Below, in pieces: positions 9,967-22,389 of a stretch of 64,000 nucleotides of DNA. The notes under the pieces are model-generated. The model was not told the DNA's origin. It was given only the letters and a program-made list of their open reading frames with translations, and made no database searches. The stretch comes from Thalassia testudinum (Eukaryota; Streptophyta; Magnoliopsida; Alismatales; Hydrocharitaceae): positions 41,850,001-41,914,000 of the forward strand of contig JAZHRO010000039.1 of NCBI GenBank assembly GCA_037157565.1, in the 5' to 3' direction. A program made the translations under genes and the position numbers. Position 1 is the stretch's first letter, and the number at the start of each line of letters is the position of its first letter.

Positions 9967-12303
9967 GAGGCCTATGTTAGCTTTCATTTCGCAGCCTTGC
10001 ATAGTCTTTCTCCATGATTGAGGTACTTAACAGTCGCAGGGAGGAACGTTTGTGACTTGTTCGTCCCTTGGGTAGAGCTCTGTTGCCAAACTTCTACGTG
10101 TTCGGCAAAGCGGCCGAAGGGTGATTATGTACGGCTCTTCAGATGGGGTGAGCCCCTCTTCGTGCCTCCGTTCAATGCACAGGTTGAGGGAAGGGCTTCC
10201 ATATTTTGATACGCCTATCGTGGCTTATCTACTTGTGTGCGTGCTCCTTTTACCCTATTTTCCTGGTGCAAGTTTCTAGGGATCTTCTTTGCCGAGCGAT
10301 ATCGGGTGCTGCAGCGACTTGTTCTAGCCGGCCTTTCATTTTTCATGGGGGAGGAGGATGAGCAAGGATAGGAAGAAGGTCTTCCCTCTTGATCGAGGAG
10401 TTTAGATGGAGGGAAGCCTATGGCGAAGGGTGCTTCCCTAGTGCCTCCATAATGGGAGCTTGTCGGGGAGTCATTTGAAATGAGGCTAGCTGCATCCATT
10501 CTTTCAGGCCTAAGTAGGGGTACAACGGGGAGCATTTCACTGGGGGTGCCACCCCCTTTGGTCTTACGTGGAGAACCCACTGGACACTGGGTCAAGGAGC
10601 TGTCGCACAGAGCCCTGGGGAAGCTTGCTCCTTTACGGAGGCTTGGTTCTTTTCCCGTGTCGCTTTATTCCCTCTACGACTTCGCGAAGGTGGAGCATGG
10701 GGTGCTACTGCCCGGAGATCCTCTCATGGGAGTGCATTTGCCCAGGCAAAAGTGGGGCAGGGCTCATTGGCATGGAGGGGTGCAACGTCCACCTAAGTGG
10801 TCAAGCTAAACTGGTTAATCCTTCATGTATGGTTTGCTGGAGGCCTTTTGGCTTCGACTATGTGGGGTACCTAAATGATATACAGGCGGGTAGCCCACAT
10901 GGCTAAGTCGTTACGCCTGGCTTGCACTGTCGTTTTAGCTTGCAAAGACTTGTCGCTTTGCTTGCAGAGTTCCCCGGTCAACCATCCTTCTTCTGTAGGT
11001 GGGACTGAGGGGGAGTTCACCTTGCCTGGTCAGAGGTTTGCCTTGGGTGAGCTGTGCTGGCCAAGAAAAGACAGACCTTCACCGAGGGGTCGTCTCAAGT
11101 TGCAAGGTTTACCAATCTTGATGCCGCACTCTCACCCATGTTACTGAAGGTGAGTAGGGTTGAAGACCTTGGGCGAGGCTACAGAGTCGTGATGACTGGT
11201 GCCGTCCTTTCCTTTATACTAGTTTGCCTTTTGCCAACTGTATTTAGCCGAAAATAATAATCCGGGGAACGTAACAGTCAATGTTTGTTATAAAAAAAGA
11301 GACTTTTTCGTTCCTTGTATGAAGAACTACTCATATGCCATGTTTGAGGAGCTGTTTTGTTGCCTAGGATTTTTTACTCTCACAAGTTATATGAATTGCA
11401 TTTTTCTAGTCTTGGCTTGATTTCCTTCGGTCGCTCGAACGACTTGGCATAGAGGCTTGTCCTGTTACTTCTTCTTAGCTGATTATTGGCGAGGCCTACT
11501 GGGTTGCCTGTGGAGAGGGCTATCCGTGGTAGCGCCCGGGCGCTCATGGCTTGCATCGTGAAGGCGAAGGCAGGTTACCGTTAGGGGTATTCTTGCGACC
11601 TCCATGGGACAATTAGTTACCTGGCTCCTGGTCCACCTGTCATGGAATCAGTGCCTTGGCTACCCCCCATGTGCTTAATGGGGCGGGCATACGTAATCTT
11701 GTAGTAAGCGAGAGTAACACGCTCTATTTAGGCGAGAGGTTGTGTCGAGGCTACTAGGTATGTAGCGTTCATTGTTGCAAAATGACCGGGCTCGGGACAT
11801 TTGCTGTGTACGCTTCGCCTTTGAGTGACTTTCCTTGTGAGGTGGCAATAGGAGGGGGTGCGAGTCTCGGCTTGCCTTACTGGCTCTCAAACGGGACGCG
11901 TCGGTCCGTCGCGCATTCCACCAGAGTCAACTGTTGACAGGATTAGCTAAGGCAGAGTCGAGCAGGTACTTGAGCCCCGCCTGTGCCGCTGGGGCCCTTC
12001 TTCTTGGTGCCCTGTCCTTTCATTGAGAACCGGGGGGACTTGGGGCTCCTCTTATTAGGACATGCCCCTCTATCTAGGGGGTACTTAGTTGGGTTTCTTG
12101 GGAGACCCCTTAGCCAGGATAGGCCCGTCTCTGGCGGTACTCATTGCGTGTCCTGCATGGGGGTTAGGTAGGAGCGCTCAATGCAGGAGCACCTGGATGT
12201 CTATCTTTGGCGAGGGAGCCTTAATGCAGGCTTTGCTGGTGGAGCTTGTGCGCATGCCCTGTTTGGGACTGCTACTTCTGTTGAGTGGGCAAGATAGGAG
12301 CTT

Positions 12304-12903
12304 TTAAGTCATTTCATTGTAGCAAAGCCTCATAAATAGCTCAATCAACAGATAAAATTTATTACTCGAAATCTAAATTGAAGTCTGAGGTCAAACACAG
12401 GGAGCAAATATGGAATTCACATGCTAATCTTTAATTGCATATAAATGAGCACCATAATCGAAGCACAAAAGAGATATTCAATGAATAATATCTACTCAAA
12501 TTGATATTCAATTATAAGAATGAGTATTTCAATAGATCACAATGATAGAATGAAGTCAAGACAAAATTATAAGAATGAGTTACCAAGTCCTGCAAACTAA
12601 AGGGCAGGCAACAGGGTCAAATAATCCCTAAGCCTTAGGCCTAATACATCAGCCTCGCACTTTCCTTAATCTCTTGAGGATTAATCTGGATCTTAATAGA
12701 TATGTGAATGTTTAAGCCCTAAAACCAGCCCAAGAGGCCTAAGATCAGTACTCATGCTAATCTCTTTGTCTCTTTGCCATTTCAGAACTTAATATTTTTC
12801 TTTTGATTAGGTCTAGAACTTAAGTAATTTCCATGATCAAGTGCTAATGACTATTAGTTTTGTTCTTGAATGTTGTTCCTTTTTAACTTTTAAACTCTCC
12901 TCT
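12304..12903 (-). mobile_element. Athila-like remnant F, left part
   Basis: The first part (to about 12600) resembles the 3' end of a reverse-oriented Athila LTR (AAATTTATTACTCGAAAT, GAGGTCAAACACAGGGAGCAA; compare 14790-14880). The second part matches the 3' non-coding region of element A1 at about 18340-18640 (CCCTAAGCCTTAGGCCTAAT, GGTCTAGAACTT). The join near 12600 implies a large internal deletion. F continues at 35189 after the nested insertions. Confidence 0.6.
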
Positions 12904-13825
12904 TGATGTACATACATATGAATAGCCAAAAATGTCTATTTATACATGTTCTTAGTATCATATAAGTATCATGCACTGTAAATATTGCATAAAATGCATC
13001 ATCATGCATTTAGGTCAAACTGTACAAATTGTATAGTAATTTCTTCTTCTTGGTGGCCATGTGATGAAAAGCTCATCATGATCTCTAATTACCCCTAATT
13101 AACTAGTCTTCCTAGTTAATTAGCTAAGAATATGTGAATATATGGGTTAATTATAAAATAAGGGATATATAGTAAAGAACCTTAAAATAAGTTTAAAATT
13201 CTATTTTATCATCCAATTAATATTATTAATAATCTAATTAATAATTAGACTCGAGATATTACCAATAATTCCTCTAATTAATAAGTTAACTAACCTAAGC
13301 ATAATGTATTACATAAGTATGTAATAACTTAAGTAACATTAGCTAATTAAATAAATTAATCTAAAAAGGTCAAAAATGTAAATTCAAGGTCTAAACATAA
13401 TAATTACCTTATTTACAATCATATAGAAAAAGTGGAAAAAGATCTAGATTAAAATAAGCCTTGAAAACCTGAGTTTACATTTTGGTCCTTACATTTTATT
13501 TCAATTGGGTCCTTATTTTTCATATAGGTCCTTAGGTTTCATCACATATACATCCCTAACTTCTTCTTCTTCTCTTCAGCCGGTTGAGCAGCTGACGACT
13601 AAGGGTGCTGCCACCACTCGATCATCACCCATCCGACGACACCTCACCTTCTCCAAGCTCCTGGAGCTTGCGCTTACCATCCCATCTTCATCCATCGGTC
13701 TAGATGATACTTTTATCTTAATTTAGGATAGGAGATAACTTCACCGTTGTTGGAGTAGACGCCGGTGGTTAACCTCCTCCTAGCCTCATACACGTCCAGA
13801 TTCCTCCTCCTTCGTCACCGTCCAC

Positions 13826-13833
13826 TATAAATA
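13826..13833 (+). promoter_or_regulatory. First TATA box of LTR D
   Basis: TATAAATA is followed by a C-rich then C/T-rich leader (CCCTTCCCTCTTCTTC). It is about 765 bp from the LTR start, comparable to the first TATA box of the Athila LTRs. Confidence 0.5.
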
Positions 13834-15611
13834 CCCCCTGACCCCCTTGATTTTCCTTAAGTTGGCTCCCTTCCCTCTTCTTCACTGCAGCTGACTTCGA
13901 TAGGCTATTTCCTCTGCAACTCCGGGGAACTTCCACCTCATCTTCCGACTTCTTCCATCCACTTCAATTGGCTTAGGAACTTCGCCGAAGTCAGCCGCGT
14001 CTCTGGACACAGGCGCTGACCAAGGAGTACCTCTGCTTCATCTCATATCTGCCCAACAGAGATCTTCCTAATTCCCCTTTGATTTCGCTCCTCCATCATG
14101 AGCCTTCGACGGAGTTCCTCTGACCCCTTCATCTAGGTAACAGTAGGATAGGAGTAGGAGTAGAGTAGTCTAGATAGTTAGTTAGTTAGGTAGTTTAGTG
14201 TAATGTCAGAATTTTAAAGATCGTCTTCTTCGACTCCGGCGAGCTCCTTGAGCTATCAAAGCCCTAATTTTGTCTTTTGAATCCACTGTCCACCTTCTTT
14301 TATCATTCATGATCACTTCTAACACATTTAATCTCTAATATGGTCACTGATTCGCCTAATCCAAATCCACCTTCATCAACTACTTCTACTGTCCATGGCA
14401 GCAGTAGTTGACTTAATTTCACATCCATCGGATCCTCCATCATTAATTTATCACTTAAGGATCCTAATTATTATCTTAATTTGATTAAATACTATATATA
14501 ATGTAAATGGCTAATTTTATCTAAGTTCCTGAGCTTGCTATAAATGGCAGCTCAAAAGCAGTTAAAATTTTAAATTAACTAAGTATTTATCATCGCAATC
14601 CTTCTTTAACTTATCTTGACCACTCATCTGAGTAGGAGATCAAGTCCTGTGCCTTAATCCACTCAAATTTCATTAAAACTGAATTCATTGTCAAATCTTT
14701 CATATAATGAGTTAATGAGGAATTTAATGCGATCCTAAGGTTCCTTGTGATAGTCGTTTGACAGGTTTTTCATGTTTTAAAAAGATATGCATTGTACTAT
14801 ACCGTGAAAAATGATTATCAAATTTTATTTATTTATTACTTGAAATTCAAATACATTCCGAGGTCAAATTCAGGGAGCAATTCGATATTTAGAAGCAAAA
14901 AACACAAAACTTGAAAGATAATGTTCAGTAATAATGCACTGTATGTAAAGGCTAGGGAGTAAAAACATAAAAAGAAATAAATTCTTTTTCCTTTCTTCCT
15001 TCTCCTCCTCTCTTTTCTTTTTCTTTGCCTTCTCTCTTCTCTTCTTTCTTTGTCTTTCCTGTCTTCAAACATCTGATTCTATGACTCAGACGTCTTAAAT
15101 GGTGATCTGCTACAGTGTTTCTTCAGGCTTCTTCCTTCTCCTTGGCTTCTTCTTCTTTCTTCTCTGCAGCAGTTCCTTCTTCTTTCTTCTTCTCTGCTTG
15201 GCTTTCCTTCCTCTTTGCGGCAGCTCCTTCCTTCTCTTTTCTTCTTTTCCTCTTTGGCTTCTTCTTCTTCCTTTTTAAGCTGCTGGGCCTCCTCCTTCTT
15301 CTTCTATGCACAACTAAGTCTTCAGCTTGTTCTTCCTTCAGCTGCTGCGCCTCCTCTTCTCTCTTCCTTTCCCCACAGCTGCTTCCTCTTCCTCCTTCTT
15401 CCCTGCACAGCATAGAGAAGCAAAACCTACCCCCTACCCTCCCCACGCCTCTCTCCCTCTATTTCTCTCCCCACTCTCTCAGAGCTAGCCAGGTAATCGG
15501 GTAGGGTACACGTGCCCGGGACCAGGCCCACCGGCATGAGGTGGTGGGCGAGGAGTGCGTGGGTAGTTGGGCTAGGCCCTACCTCCTCCTGAGGTAAAAA
15601 CACAGATTCAA

Positions 15612-15652
15612 TATAAATCACGCACCTCACTCCTGAGTTCACGAGGTGGGAC
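15612..15652 (-). promoter_or_regulatory. snRNA-type USE plus TATA pair, 24-bp spacing
   Basis: On the reverse strand GTCCCACCTCG (15652-15642) is followed after 24 bp by TTTATATT (from 15617). The plant snRNA upstream element is RTCCCACATCG, so this copy has one base changed. The spacing equals that in the other Athila and D LTRs here. Confidence 0.5.
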
Positions 15653-16532
15653 TAAATGTCCCACCCGCTTTGTTTGAGTGCCCGCAGGGGAACTTTGCCT
15701 AATTGTCACTGCTGCAATCGCTCGCTAAGCCTACTCTCTGGCTGGATGCATGCGTAAGACCCTCGCGCATCACCTGGGACTCTTATGCCTGGAGCTCGCA
15801 ACCTGGAGTGAAGCTTGCGAGCTCCGTGCTTCCTCGTCAAAGACAGAGGGGCGACGAAATCTGAAATGCATGAAGATGGCCTCGCGGCCCTGTCAGATCA
15901 TAGGAAAACCTTCGTCGTATCACAGCGAAGGTGAGGCGAAGGTTGGCTGGCCGTGGGGCGGCCTAAGCGAGCGTGCGAAGGTGGGTTAGGTCGGTGGAGC
16001 AAGGCAGTGTGTGTGGCGGTTGGTGAAGGTGTGGAGGATGATCAGTGAGTTGGGGCGGTGCTTAGGGACTGGTCGGCGAGGAGGGAGGTGGTCTGTGGTG
16101 GTGGAGCGGCCTCGCCGAAGTTGGTGGCCAGAGGTGAAAACGATGGTGGTGGTAGTGGCAGTCAAGGGGTCGAAACTAAAAATTGATGAAGGGGAAATGA
16201 AGAGTAGAGGGAGAGGAGCTTAACTGATGAACTTGGAGCGAAGGGGGAAGGCAGAGGGCGAGCGGTGGGTACTACCGTCACCGGAGACGAAAATGCCCAG
16301 GGGAGAGATGACGATGACGACGAAGAGGGTCGGAGGGCATGCGCTGGTACTGCGTGGTGCAGAGGAGTACGGCGGAGATAGCTCTGCCACTGGTACTGTG
16401 GCAGAGTGACAAGAAGAGGGAGGGAGAGTCGCCGGAAGCTTCGGGCAGTTGGCCAGAGTGAGGAGGAGATGAAATTGGGTGGCTTTCTCTAGCCAATTCA
16501 AGCTTGAAGGAAGCGATAGGGTCTGGGCTTCC

Positions 16533-16539
16533 TTAAATA
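16533..16539 (-). promoter_or_regulatory. First TATA box of A1 3' LTR
   Basis: Reverse strand CCTATTTAAGG lies about 925 bp from the LTR start. The other LTR of A1 has it at 30383-30389, and A2 has CTTTATAAGG at a similar distance (about 930 bp). Confidence 0.5.
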
Positions 16540-17462
16540 GGCGCAGGCAGAGCAGGATTCGCAAAGAGGTGATGAGCACACCACTCCGGAGGTAAGGCCG
16601 GAGGAAGACCCATACCTCTCGAGCGTTCGCACAATAGATATGGGGTGTTACAGGGCATGGGGAGCTGCCCATTCGGTAGGGGGCTTCGCAGGGAGCTCTC
16701 CTTTCAAATCTGGGAGCGGCTCCCTATGACCTCGAGAGAACCTCCGCGCAATGTTACCGGAGGTATGGGTCCCTGTTGCGATGACAGAGGGATCGAAATG
16801 AAGAAAGAGACGAAGAAGTTAGGGGGGAATTTGCAAGGGTTTCAAAAAGTTGAGGGTCTGAATGTAATTTGGAGGACCAATTTGCAAAGTGGGTCAAGAC
16901 GACCTTCCCTTAGGTCCAAATTTTGGTATAAGCCTAATTTATACCTAAGGAATCCAATGGTAAAGTTGGATTTTAGGTTTGACCATGTTTTACTGGATAT
17001 TTTGTACAAAAATCCAAATTAGGTCAAATATTAGGCATGGACCCCAATCTAGGTTAAAACAGGTTCCAAAGGTCAAATTGAAGGTTCTAAACCCTAGGGG
17101 ATATTTTTTCATGAATTTTAGAGGGTTTAGTTGATTTTTATTTTGCCTAGAACCTTGTGAATCAAAGTGGGTTTGTTTTAGGATTACAGAATGTCATTTA
17201 ATTCATAGATTGCACAATAACCCTTTTCTGACTGAACCATCCCACTTTTTCTCTTATTAAGTCTAATTGACCTATTTATAGACCCTTAGAAATCCCATTG
17301 ATATACTGCAATGGTAAAATTACAGTTTTACCCCTTATTTCATGTTTTCCTTTCAGATCAGTAATTCCCTGAATTAGGCCTTCCTTTAGGTTATGTAGGA
17401 ACTTTTGTTCATTTTATTAGATCAAAGTATGCTAGTTAGGGTTCATGATGAGGTTCTCATCA

Positions 17463-17476
17463 TACCCCCATGCCTA
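17463..17476 (-). promoter_or_regulatory. Polypurine tract of A1
   Basis: Reverse strand AGGCATGGGGGTA lies directly upstream of the 3' LTR start TGATGAG. This is the plus-strand primer position. Confidence 0.75.
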
Positions 17477-19057
17477 GCTTTTGCTAGTCCCTTAGCAAAA
17501 TTTTAAGGTTTTAACCTCTGTTATAGACCATGAGTTCCTTTCATCAATTATGATAAGTGCTTTTTCTTCTTTGATTAGGTCAGAATATCGACAATGGGCC
17601 TAAAGCTACTCTAGTACCAACCAAGATCCAGACCTATCCAGCTTTAGCCTCGATCCTCTGCAAAGGTTTTTAAGGCCCACAGGAACAACCCTAAGGTTTA
17701 TTGGACTCCGTGATTGAAGCACCCGTGCTTGAGACATAATTTTAGCCTTGGTTCAGTTTGCAGTGCGTTTTTTGAAGAGAGAGATAGAGGATTTATTTGT
17801 TTGGAGAGTTTTCTCTCTCTTTTCTTTTTATTTCTAGCTTCGGATTGGCTTCTCAACATGGTCAGTATCAGATTCCTCGTCCCCATCATCAATCCTTAAA
17901 GGTCCCTGGTAATCGATGCTTCGAGCTAGCACCTCCCATGGTAATCCCCAGAATCCTGGTTTTCGAGATTTCGAGATAATCCCGCCCATGGCGTTCGGGG
18001 CCGAATCCAGACCCTGGCGATTGACATTTCATGATAATGCCATCCAAGGTATCTGAACCAGCAGAGTGCTTACATGCCCCTGGTAGGATATGTAAATATC
18101 CTAAGAGACAAGTACCGAGGAGACAATATGTTGTTATGCATCTTTGAGGGGAATTTCCTACCTCTCCGTGCCGGGAACTTGTCCAAATCAACCTGTGTTA
18201 ATCAGCTGCTCCTAATCTAGACAACATTTTCAGAACATTAAAACGCTTTTGCGTGATTTTGATAGTTATGCGCACTGAACCAGACTGTGTGTGAATTGGG
18301 GTACTTAGGTTACCGAGTCCCGGAAACCGAAGGTCAGTTAAAGAGGCTAAATACTCCCTAAGCCTTAGACCTAATACTTAAGCTTTGCATTTTCCTCAAC
18401 CTCTTGCGGAATATCCAGATCTTAACGGGTACTAAGAGTCTGACCAAAGAGGCCTAAGGTCAGCGTTCCTACTAATATCTTTGTGTCCCTTTAGCACTTT
18501 TTTCTTTACTTTTCTTGATGTGGTCTAGAACTTCAGTTAATTTCTTAATCTCTTACTAATGACTATCTCTTTCTTTTTTCATTTTGTACTCCTTTTCAAC
18601 ATTTTGCTCTTTTTCACCTCCTTTTGATTATGTAAAGCCCATAAAAATTTCTTCCCTCCTCCAATTTTTTTGTTCTTTTTCAAAAAAAAAATTTATTTTT
18701 TTGGTGTTTTTGACATATGTGATTTTTTTTTGTTGAAACATTTTCTTGTTATGAGTTTTCATTCATTTTGCACTCTCATACCCTCCCATGCATAAGATTT
18801 GCAATGTCCTCATTGTAAATTAGGTAGATTTTTATTCAGCTTGGTTCACTCATTAGGACAGGTGTTGGGCGAGTGGATGGGTCGAGGTGACTGTTACGGA
18901 TAATTTCTAATCTCGGGTACGAGTACCTGAGGTGAAGTCGGCTGTCCTAAAGGATGAACCCTAAAATGCAAAGAAATGTCAGGAAAGGTTTCGGGTTTTT
19001 GAAAGAATGACGGGTTGCCTCCTGTTAAGCGCTGAGTTTTATGCCATCGGCTGGGCT
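17477..19057 (-). other. 3' non-coding region of A1
   Basis: About 1.6 kb lies between the pol end and the polypurine tract. It holds no frame of note. It is strongly alike in element A2 (49819-51385), including a hairpin and a three-copy repeat (17885-18102), an AT-rich low-complexity stretch (18640-18740) and the block TGCCTCCTGTTAAGCGCTGA near 19016. No env-like gene was found. Confidence 0.6.
17885..18102 (-). repeat. Conserved hairpin and three-copy repeat in A1 3' region
   Basis: The perfect inverted pair AGGATAT/ATATCCT with a four-base loop lies at 18085-18102. Beside it are three diverged copies of a 50-60-bp unit built on CCATGG..GGATTATCTCGAA and TTGCCAGGG. The same arrangement is at 50761-50965 in A2. 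Confidence 0.6.
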
Positions 19058-19579
19058 CAGGGAGAATGGAGGATAAAGGATAACTCAGCCAAATATGTAT
19101 TGGTTACATCAATGAACGGTTTGAGTCTCTGACCGTTCACGACAAAGGGTTCGGAATCGTGGTTGAGTGGGCTGATCTCAACAGCTCCATTTCCAAAGAT
19201 TTGCCGGACTAAGTATGGTCCGATCCACTTGGATCGTAGCTTTCCCGGGAATAGTTTGAGTCAGGCATCGAAGAGTAGGACCTTTCGACCAGGATGAAAG
19301 ATCTTTCTAGATATGTGCTTGTCATGAAAGGTTTTAACCCGTTCTTTGTAGATTCGCGAGTTTTCAAACACATCGAGGCGTAATTCATCAATCTCGCTTA
19401 TCTGAAGCTTTCTGTGGGTTCCAACCTTAGAAAGATTTAAGTTGCAGTTTCGTACTGCTCAATAGGCTTTATGCTCCAATTCGACGGGGAGGTGACACGC
19501 CTTCCCATACACCAGTCTGAAAGGAGACATGCTTAATTGGGTCTTGTGGGTAGTCCTATAAGCCCACAAAGCTTCTAGA
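19058..19579 (-). pseudogene. Integrase C-terminal part of A1
   Basis: This continues the integrase reading frame after the interruption by the solo LTR at 19585-22384. Recognisable stretches are [29 protein letters not shown] and GKLRSKWIGPYLV, the last being the GPF/Y-type module near the end of Ty3/gypsy integrases. In-frame stops occur (after LEHKAY and within LLFDA). The frame runs to about 19058. The same region in A2 is 49290-49818. Its role in an intact element would be integration of the cDNA. Here it cannot be translated with the upstream half. Confidence 0.8.
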
Positions 19580-21056
19580 AGCCGTGTTACGACCCAGTTC
19601 CCGAATCCCTACAGGACACGAGAATCGGACCGACTCGACTAATCCCAAGACCCAGTCGTCCAACAAGAAAGTAACCAAAAAGTAGTAAAATAAACCATGT
19701 TCATCACGCAAGCAACTAAAAGTAACAAAAGTACAGCAGTAAAGAAAAGAACTACTACAGTATACACCACCACAACAGTAGAGAATTTAAAAAAAGTACA
19801 GGGAATATAAAATTACAATAAAAGAGTACAAGAATGTAACAAACTACTCACTACTACAGAAAATGGGTACAACAAAAGTACAACTACTGGGCTCTACTAG
19901 GCCTAGCACCCTCCGCAGCCGTAGGCGTTGGCTGCTCAACACCTTGACCTGAAAAAGGGGGTAAGTATGACACGTCAGCGAAACGCTGAGTAGAGTGGCA
20001 ACCAGCTAACTAAGAGAAATAGTAAAGGTGAACAGGTAGCTATTGTTTTCAATTTCTTTCTTTATTCAACTAGTTATTCCTTCTTTCATCCCTTGGTTTA
20101 TTTATCAGATCTTTTTCTTGATCTCGACTATTCCTCGTGGGAACGATCTTGATTGTAGTCTTTTCCGAAAAGTAGTAGCACGTGGTGCTCTCCAGGCTGG
20201 GAGAGTCCCCCGTGGTGGTCCTACCCTCAGTCAACCACCCCAAGGTCACTGACAAATGTAACAATGACTACGGCATACGCGATAAACGCACAGGTAGCTA
20301 CCCCGTACTGGCACGCGGTCAGTCGTTTCCGTTAACGGGTGCGCCCAAAGCACAGCACGAAACCAGTATAGGGCAGAGCCCTCTCAGTAACAGGGGTCTA
20401 GCCCCTCCACAGTAACCAAACAGGGGTCTCGCCCCTCCATAGTCCGCGCACCCTCGCCTGACTACCCTGGTTTGCCCAGTGGGCCTAACAAGTCGGTGTA
20501 GGATGGCTAGTTGAACCCCGGGCCCCGTGGGGTGGCTAACTCTCACCCTACACTAGTAGCTCTCCCCGGTACTGTATACACGAGGGCCAAGAGTCGATAC
20601 AAAGTGGCCAGACCTAACCCTGGGTCTCAACCCTAAGGCGGCTAGCTCCGCTCTGCACTAAGAGGTAACATGTGCTTCCCTTGGTACCACGTACCCAAGA
20701 GACAACACACTTTCCCATTCACTTCTCCAGTTCCATTCTATTTATTTCCAGGAGCTCTACTCCTAATTTTCCGTAAGGTTCATGCTCAATTTCTCAAGCC
20801 AAGCCATACTGGGTTTCATCATTTTAGGTTTATTCGCATATAGCATGGGTTTCCAACATTCAAACTTTCTTTTCCAATTTATATACATGCAGCTCGTATT
20901 TTAATTTCAAACAACAGAAATTACATGTAGCAGTTACTAACAACAGTACTCTACATTTCACAGGCAGCTGTTATCCAATTACAGGCAATTATTATTCCAT
21001 CTACTCATTTCAAGACTGCATTTCAGGCATTTAATACAATCATTCCAGTGTTTCTA

Positions 21057-21206
21057 GTCCTAGGATTCATGCCATACCCTATGATCTATCATTCAATCTA
21101 GTTTTATGGTCCTAGGATTCATGCCATACCCTAGGATCTATCATTCAATCTAGTTTTTTTAGTCCTAGGATTCATGCCATACCCTAGGATCTATCATTTA
21201 TTCCAG
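21057..21206. repeat. Three tandem copies of a 52-bp unit
   Basis: The units start at about 21057, 21109 and 21162, each containing CCTAGGATTCATGCCATACC and GATCTATCATTCAATCTAG. The same triplet occurs in the E LTR at 62281-62420. Confidence 0.8.
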
Positions 21207-21489
21207 ATATGCATTTATGTTTGTAATTAACTAAAGGGAAGTCACTCTACCCGCAAAATCGGGAGTAACGGAGGCGTGATTGGCAGGTTCACGTGCCTCT
21301 GCAATCCCCAAATTTGTAACAGAACAAGGTCCTAACACAAGGGTCAACCACAAGAAACCACTCAGAATATGATAAAAAGCATTCCAACAAGTAGAGGAAC
21401 TTATACGAAGAAGAACGGAATCTTAAACACGGAAATCGGACCTTGAATGGACCCTAAACGGGTCAAAAATGATAACTCTGACTCAAATC

Positions 21490-22353
21490 AGACGTCTAGA
21501 ACATCTTCCAAACGTCTTAAAAGGAGTCCAGATCCATACCTCACTCTGTGCTGCTCCTCAGACATCTAGGGATCGTGTTGAACCGTTTGGACCTAGTTCC
21601 AGACGTCCGACTATCCCTCCGGACGTCTGGAGACGCTCTCCGACATCTGGTGACTCGCCTAGACGTCTGAGCCATGTGGGAGGGCGTGTCCCACGCCTTC
21701 TCGAAGTGAAACCTGCATGCGTATGCAGAATCTTTCAACGCGGCATGCAACAGACGTCCGTAAAAGGAAGCGTAGGAGGCAAAACGTACCTCTCAGTCAT
21801 TTGGAGCTTCCTCCAGACATCGTCCACGTCATCTGGATGTGGGTCCAGATGTCTGATTCTAGGAAAAATCCTAGAATCAAAACCTCCTTCGTATTCTTCC
21901 TGCTACGTGCGACCTCGCCGCACAGCCGCTCGTCCGCTGCTCTAATTGCAGCATCGTCAGGGGAACCTCCCTGACACACACTCCGCCTCGCGCACGTCGA
22001 CCGGCCTCGAGCTGCTCTGGCGAGCTCTCTCTCTCTCACGGCTCGCGCGCTCTCTTCTCTTCCCTCTCGCTGCTCCTCTCCTCTCAGCCGCTACACTCGA
22101 CTGCAGCTTTCGCACTCGCTCTCACTCTCACTCTCATGTTGGAGGAAGGAGAAGATGGATGGTGTGGGGTGGCGAACAAGGGAGAGGGGAGGAGATATAT
22201 GTAGGCACGGGGGCAGCTCTACAAGACGGCGAGGGGAGGAAGAAAGAGAAGAGGGCGGCTGGGGCTCAGTCTGCGCGTGGAACGCGCGCAGACTCGTGGT
22301 CGTACACACGTAAAAATTGATTTCTAGATGTCTGGACCAACTCCCAGACGTCT
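21490..22353. promoter_or_regulatory. AGACGTCT array in E LTR
   Basis: Sites at 21490/21510, 21601/21621/21641/21661 and 22326/22346 step by exactly 20 bp. Exact AGACGTCT occurs at 21490, 21661 and 22346, and the others differ by one to three bases. GACGTC is the C-box core recognised by plant bZIP factors. Confidence 0.55.
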
Positions 22354-22389
22354 TAAAAGGGTTTTGGTGGCACAAGTCTTAACAAGCTG

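Larger units (their letters stand above)
7100..12303 (+). mobile_element. Element G, forward fragment (uncharacterised)
   Basis: This is read as one repeat family because parts recur elsewhere in the window. 7310-7540 matches 53950-54150 (forward) and 55450-55660 (reverse). 11980-12290 matches the reverse complement of 63720-64000. It contains a TATA-like box (CTATTTATAAC near 7238), a 22-G run, a 55-bp tandem array and a second TATA box at 9959. It is interrupted by the solo B LTR at 7753-9167. No protein domain was recognised in any frame, so its class is unknown. A large LTR or a non-autonomous element is possible. The left boundary is approximate, and the right end at about 12303 is where the F remnant begins. 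Confidence 0.5.
14748..17462 (-). mobile_element. 3' LTR of A1
   Basis: This 2715-bp LTR starts (reverse strand) TGATGAGAACCTCATCATGA and ends CAAACGACTATCA. It contains a CTT/GAA-rich low-complexity tract (15120-15420), a snRNA-type element/TATA pair (15612-15652) and a first TATA box (16533-16539). Confidence 0.9.
19585..22384 (-). mobile_element. Solo LTR of family E inside A1 integrase
   Basis: The ends are TGTTACGACC...CTTAACA. It is flanked by AGCCG (19580-19584) and AGCTG (22385-22389), a 5-bp duplication with one C/T difference. Excising it rejoins the integrase sequence as seen uninterrupted in A2 near 49320. Length is 2800 bp. It matches 60903-63569 from the first bases (CGACTCGACTAATCCCAAGA) through a three-copy 52-bp repeat, the AGACGTCT array and a GC-rich promoter stretch. 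A reverse-strand TATA box (CTACATATAT near 22195-22205) and its C/T-rich leader give the orientation. Confidence 0.88.

Noticed and set aside
10018..11257. Cluster of 60-126-codon frames downstream of the TATA box at 9959
   Set aside because: The frames overlap on both strands, show no recognised domain, and could not be matched to frames in the reverse G fragment.
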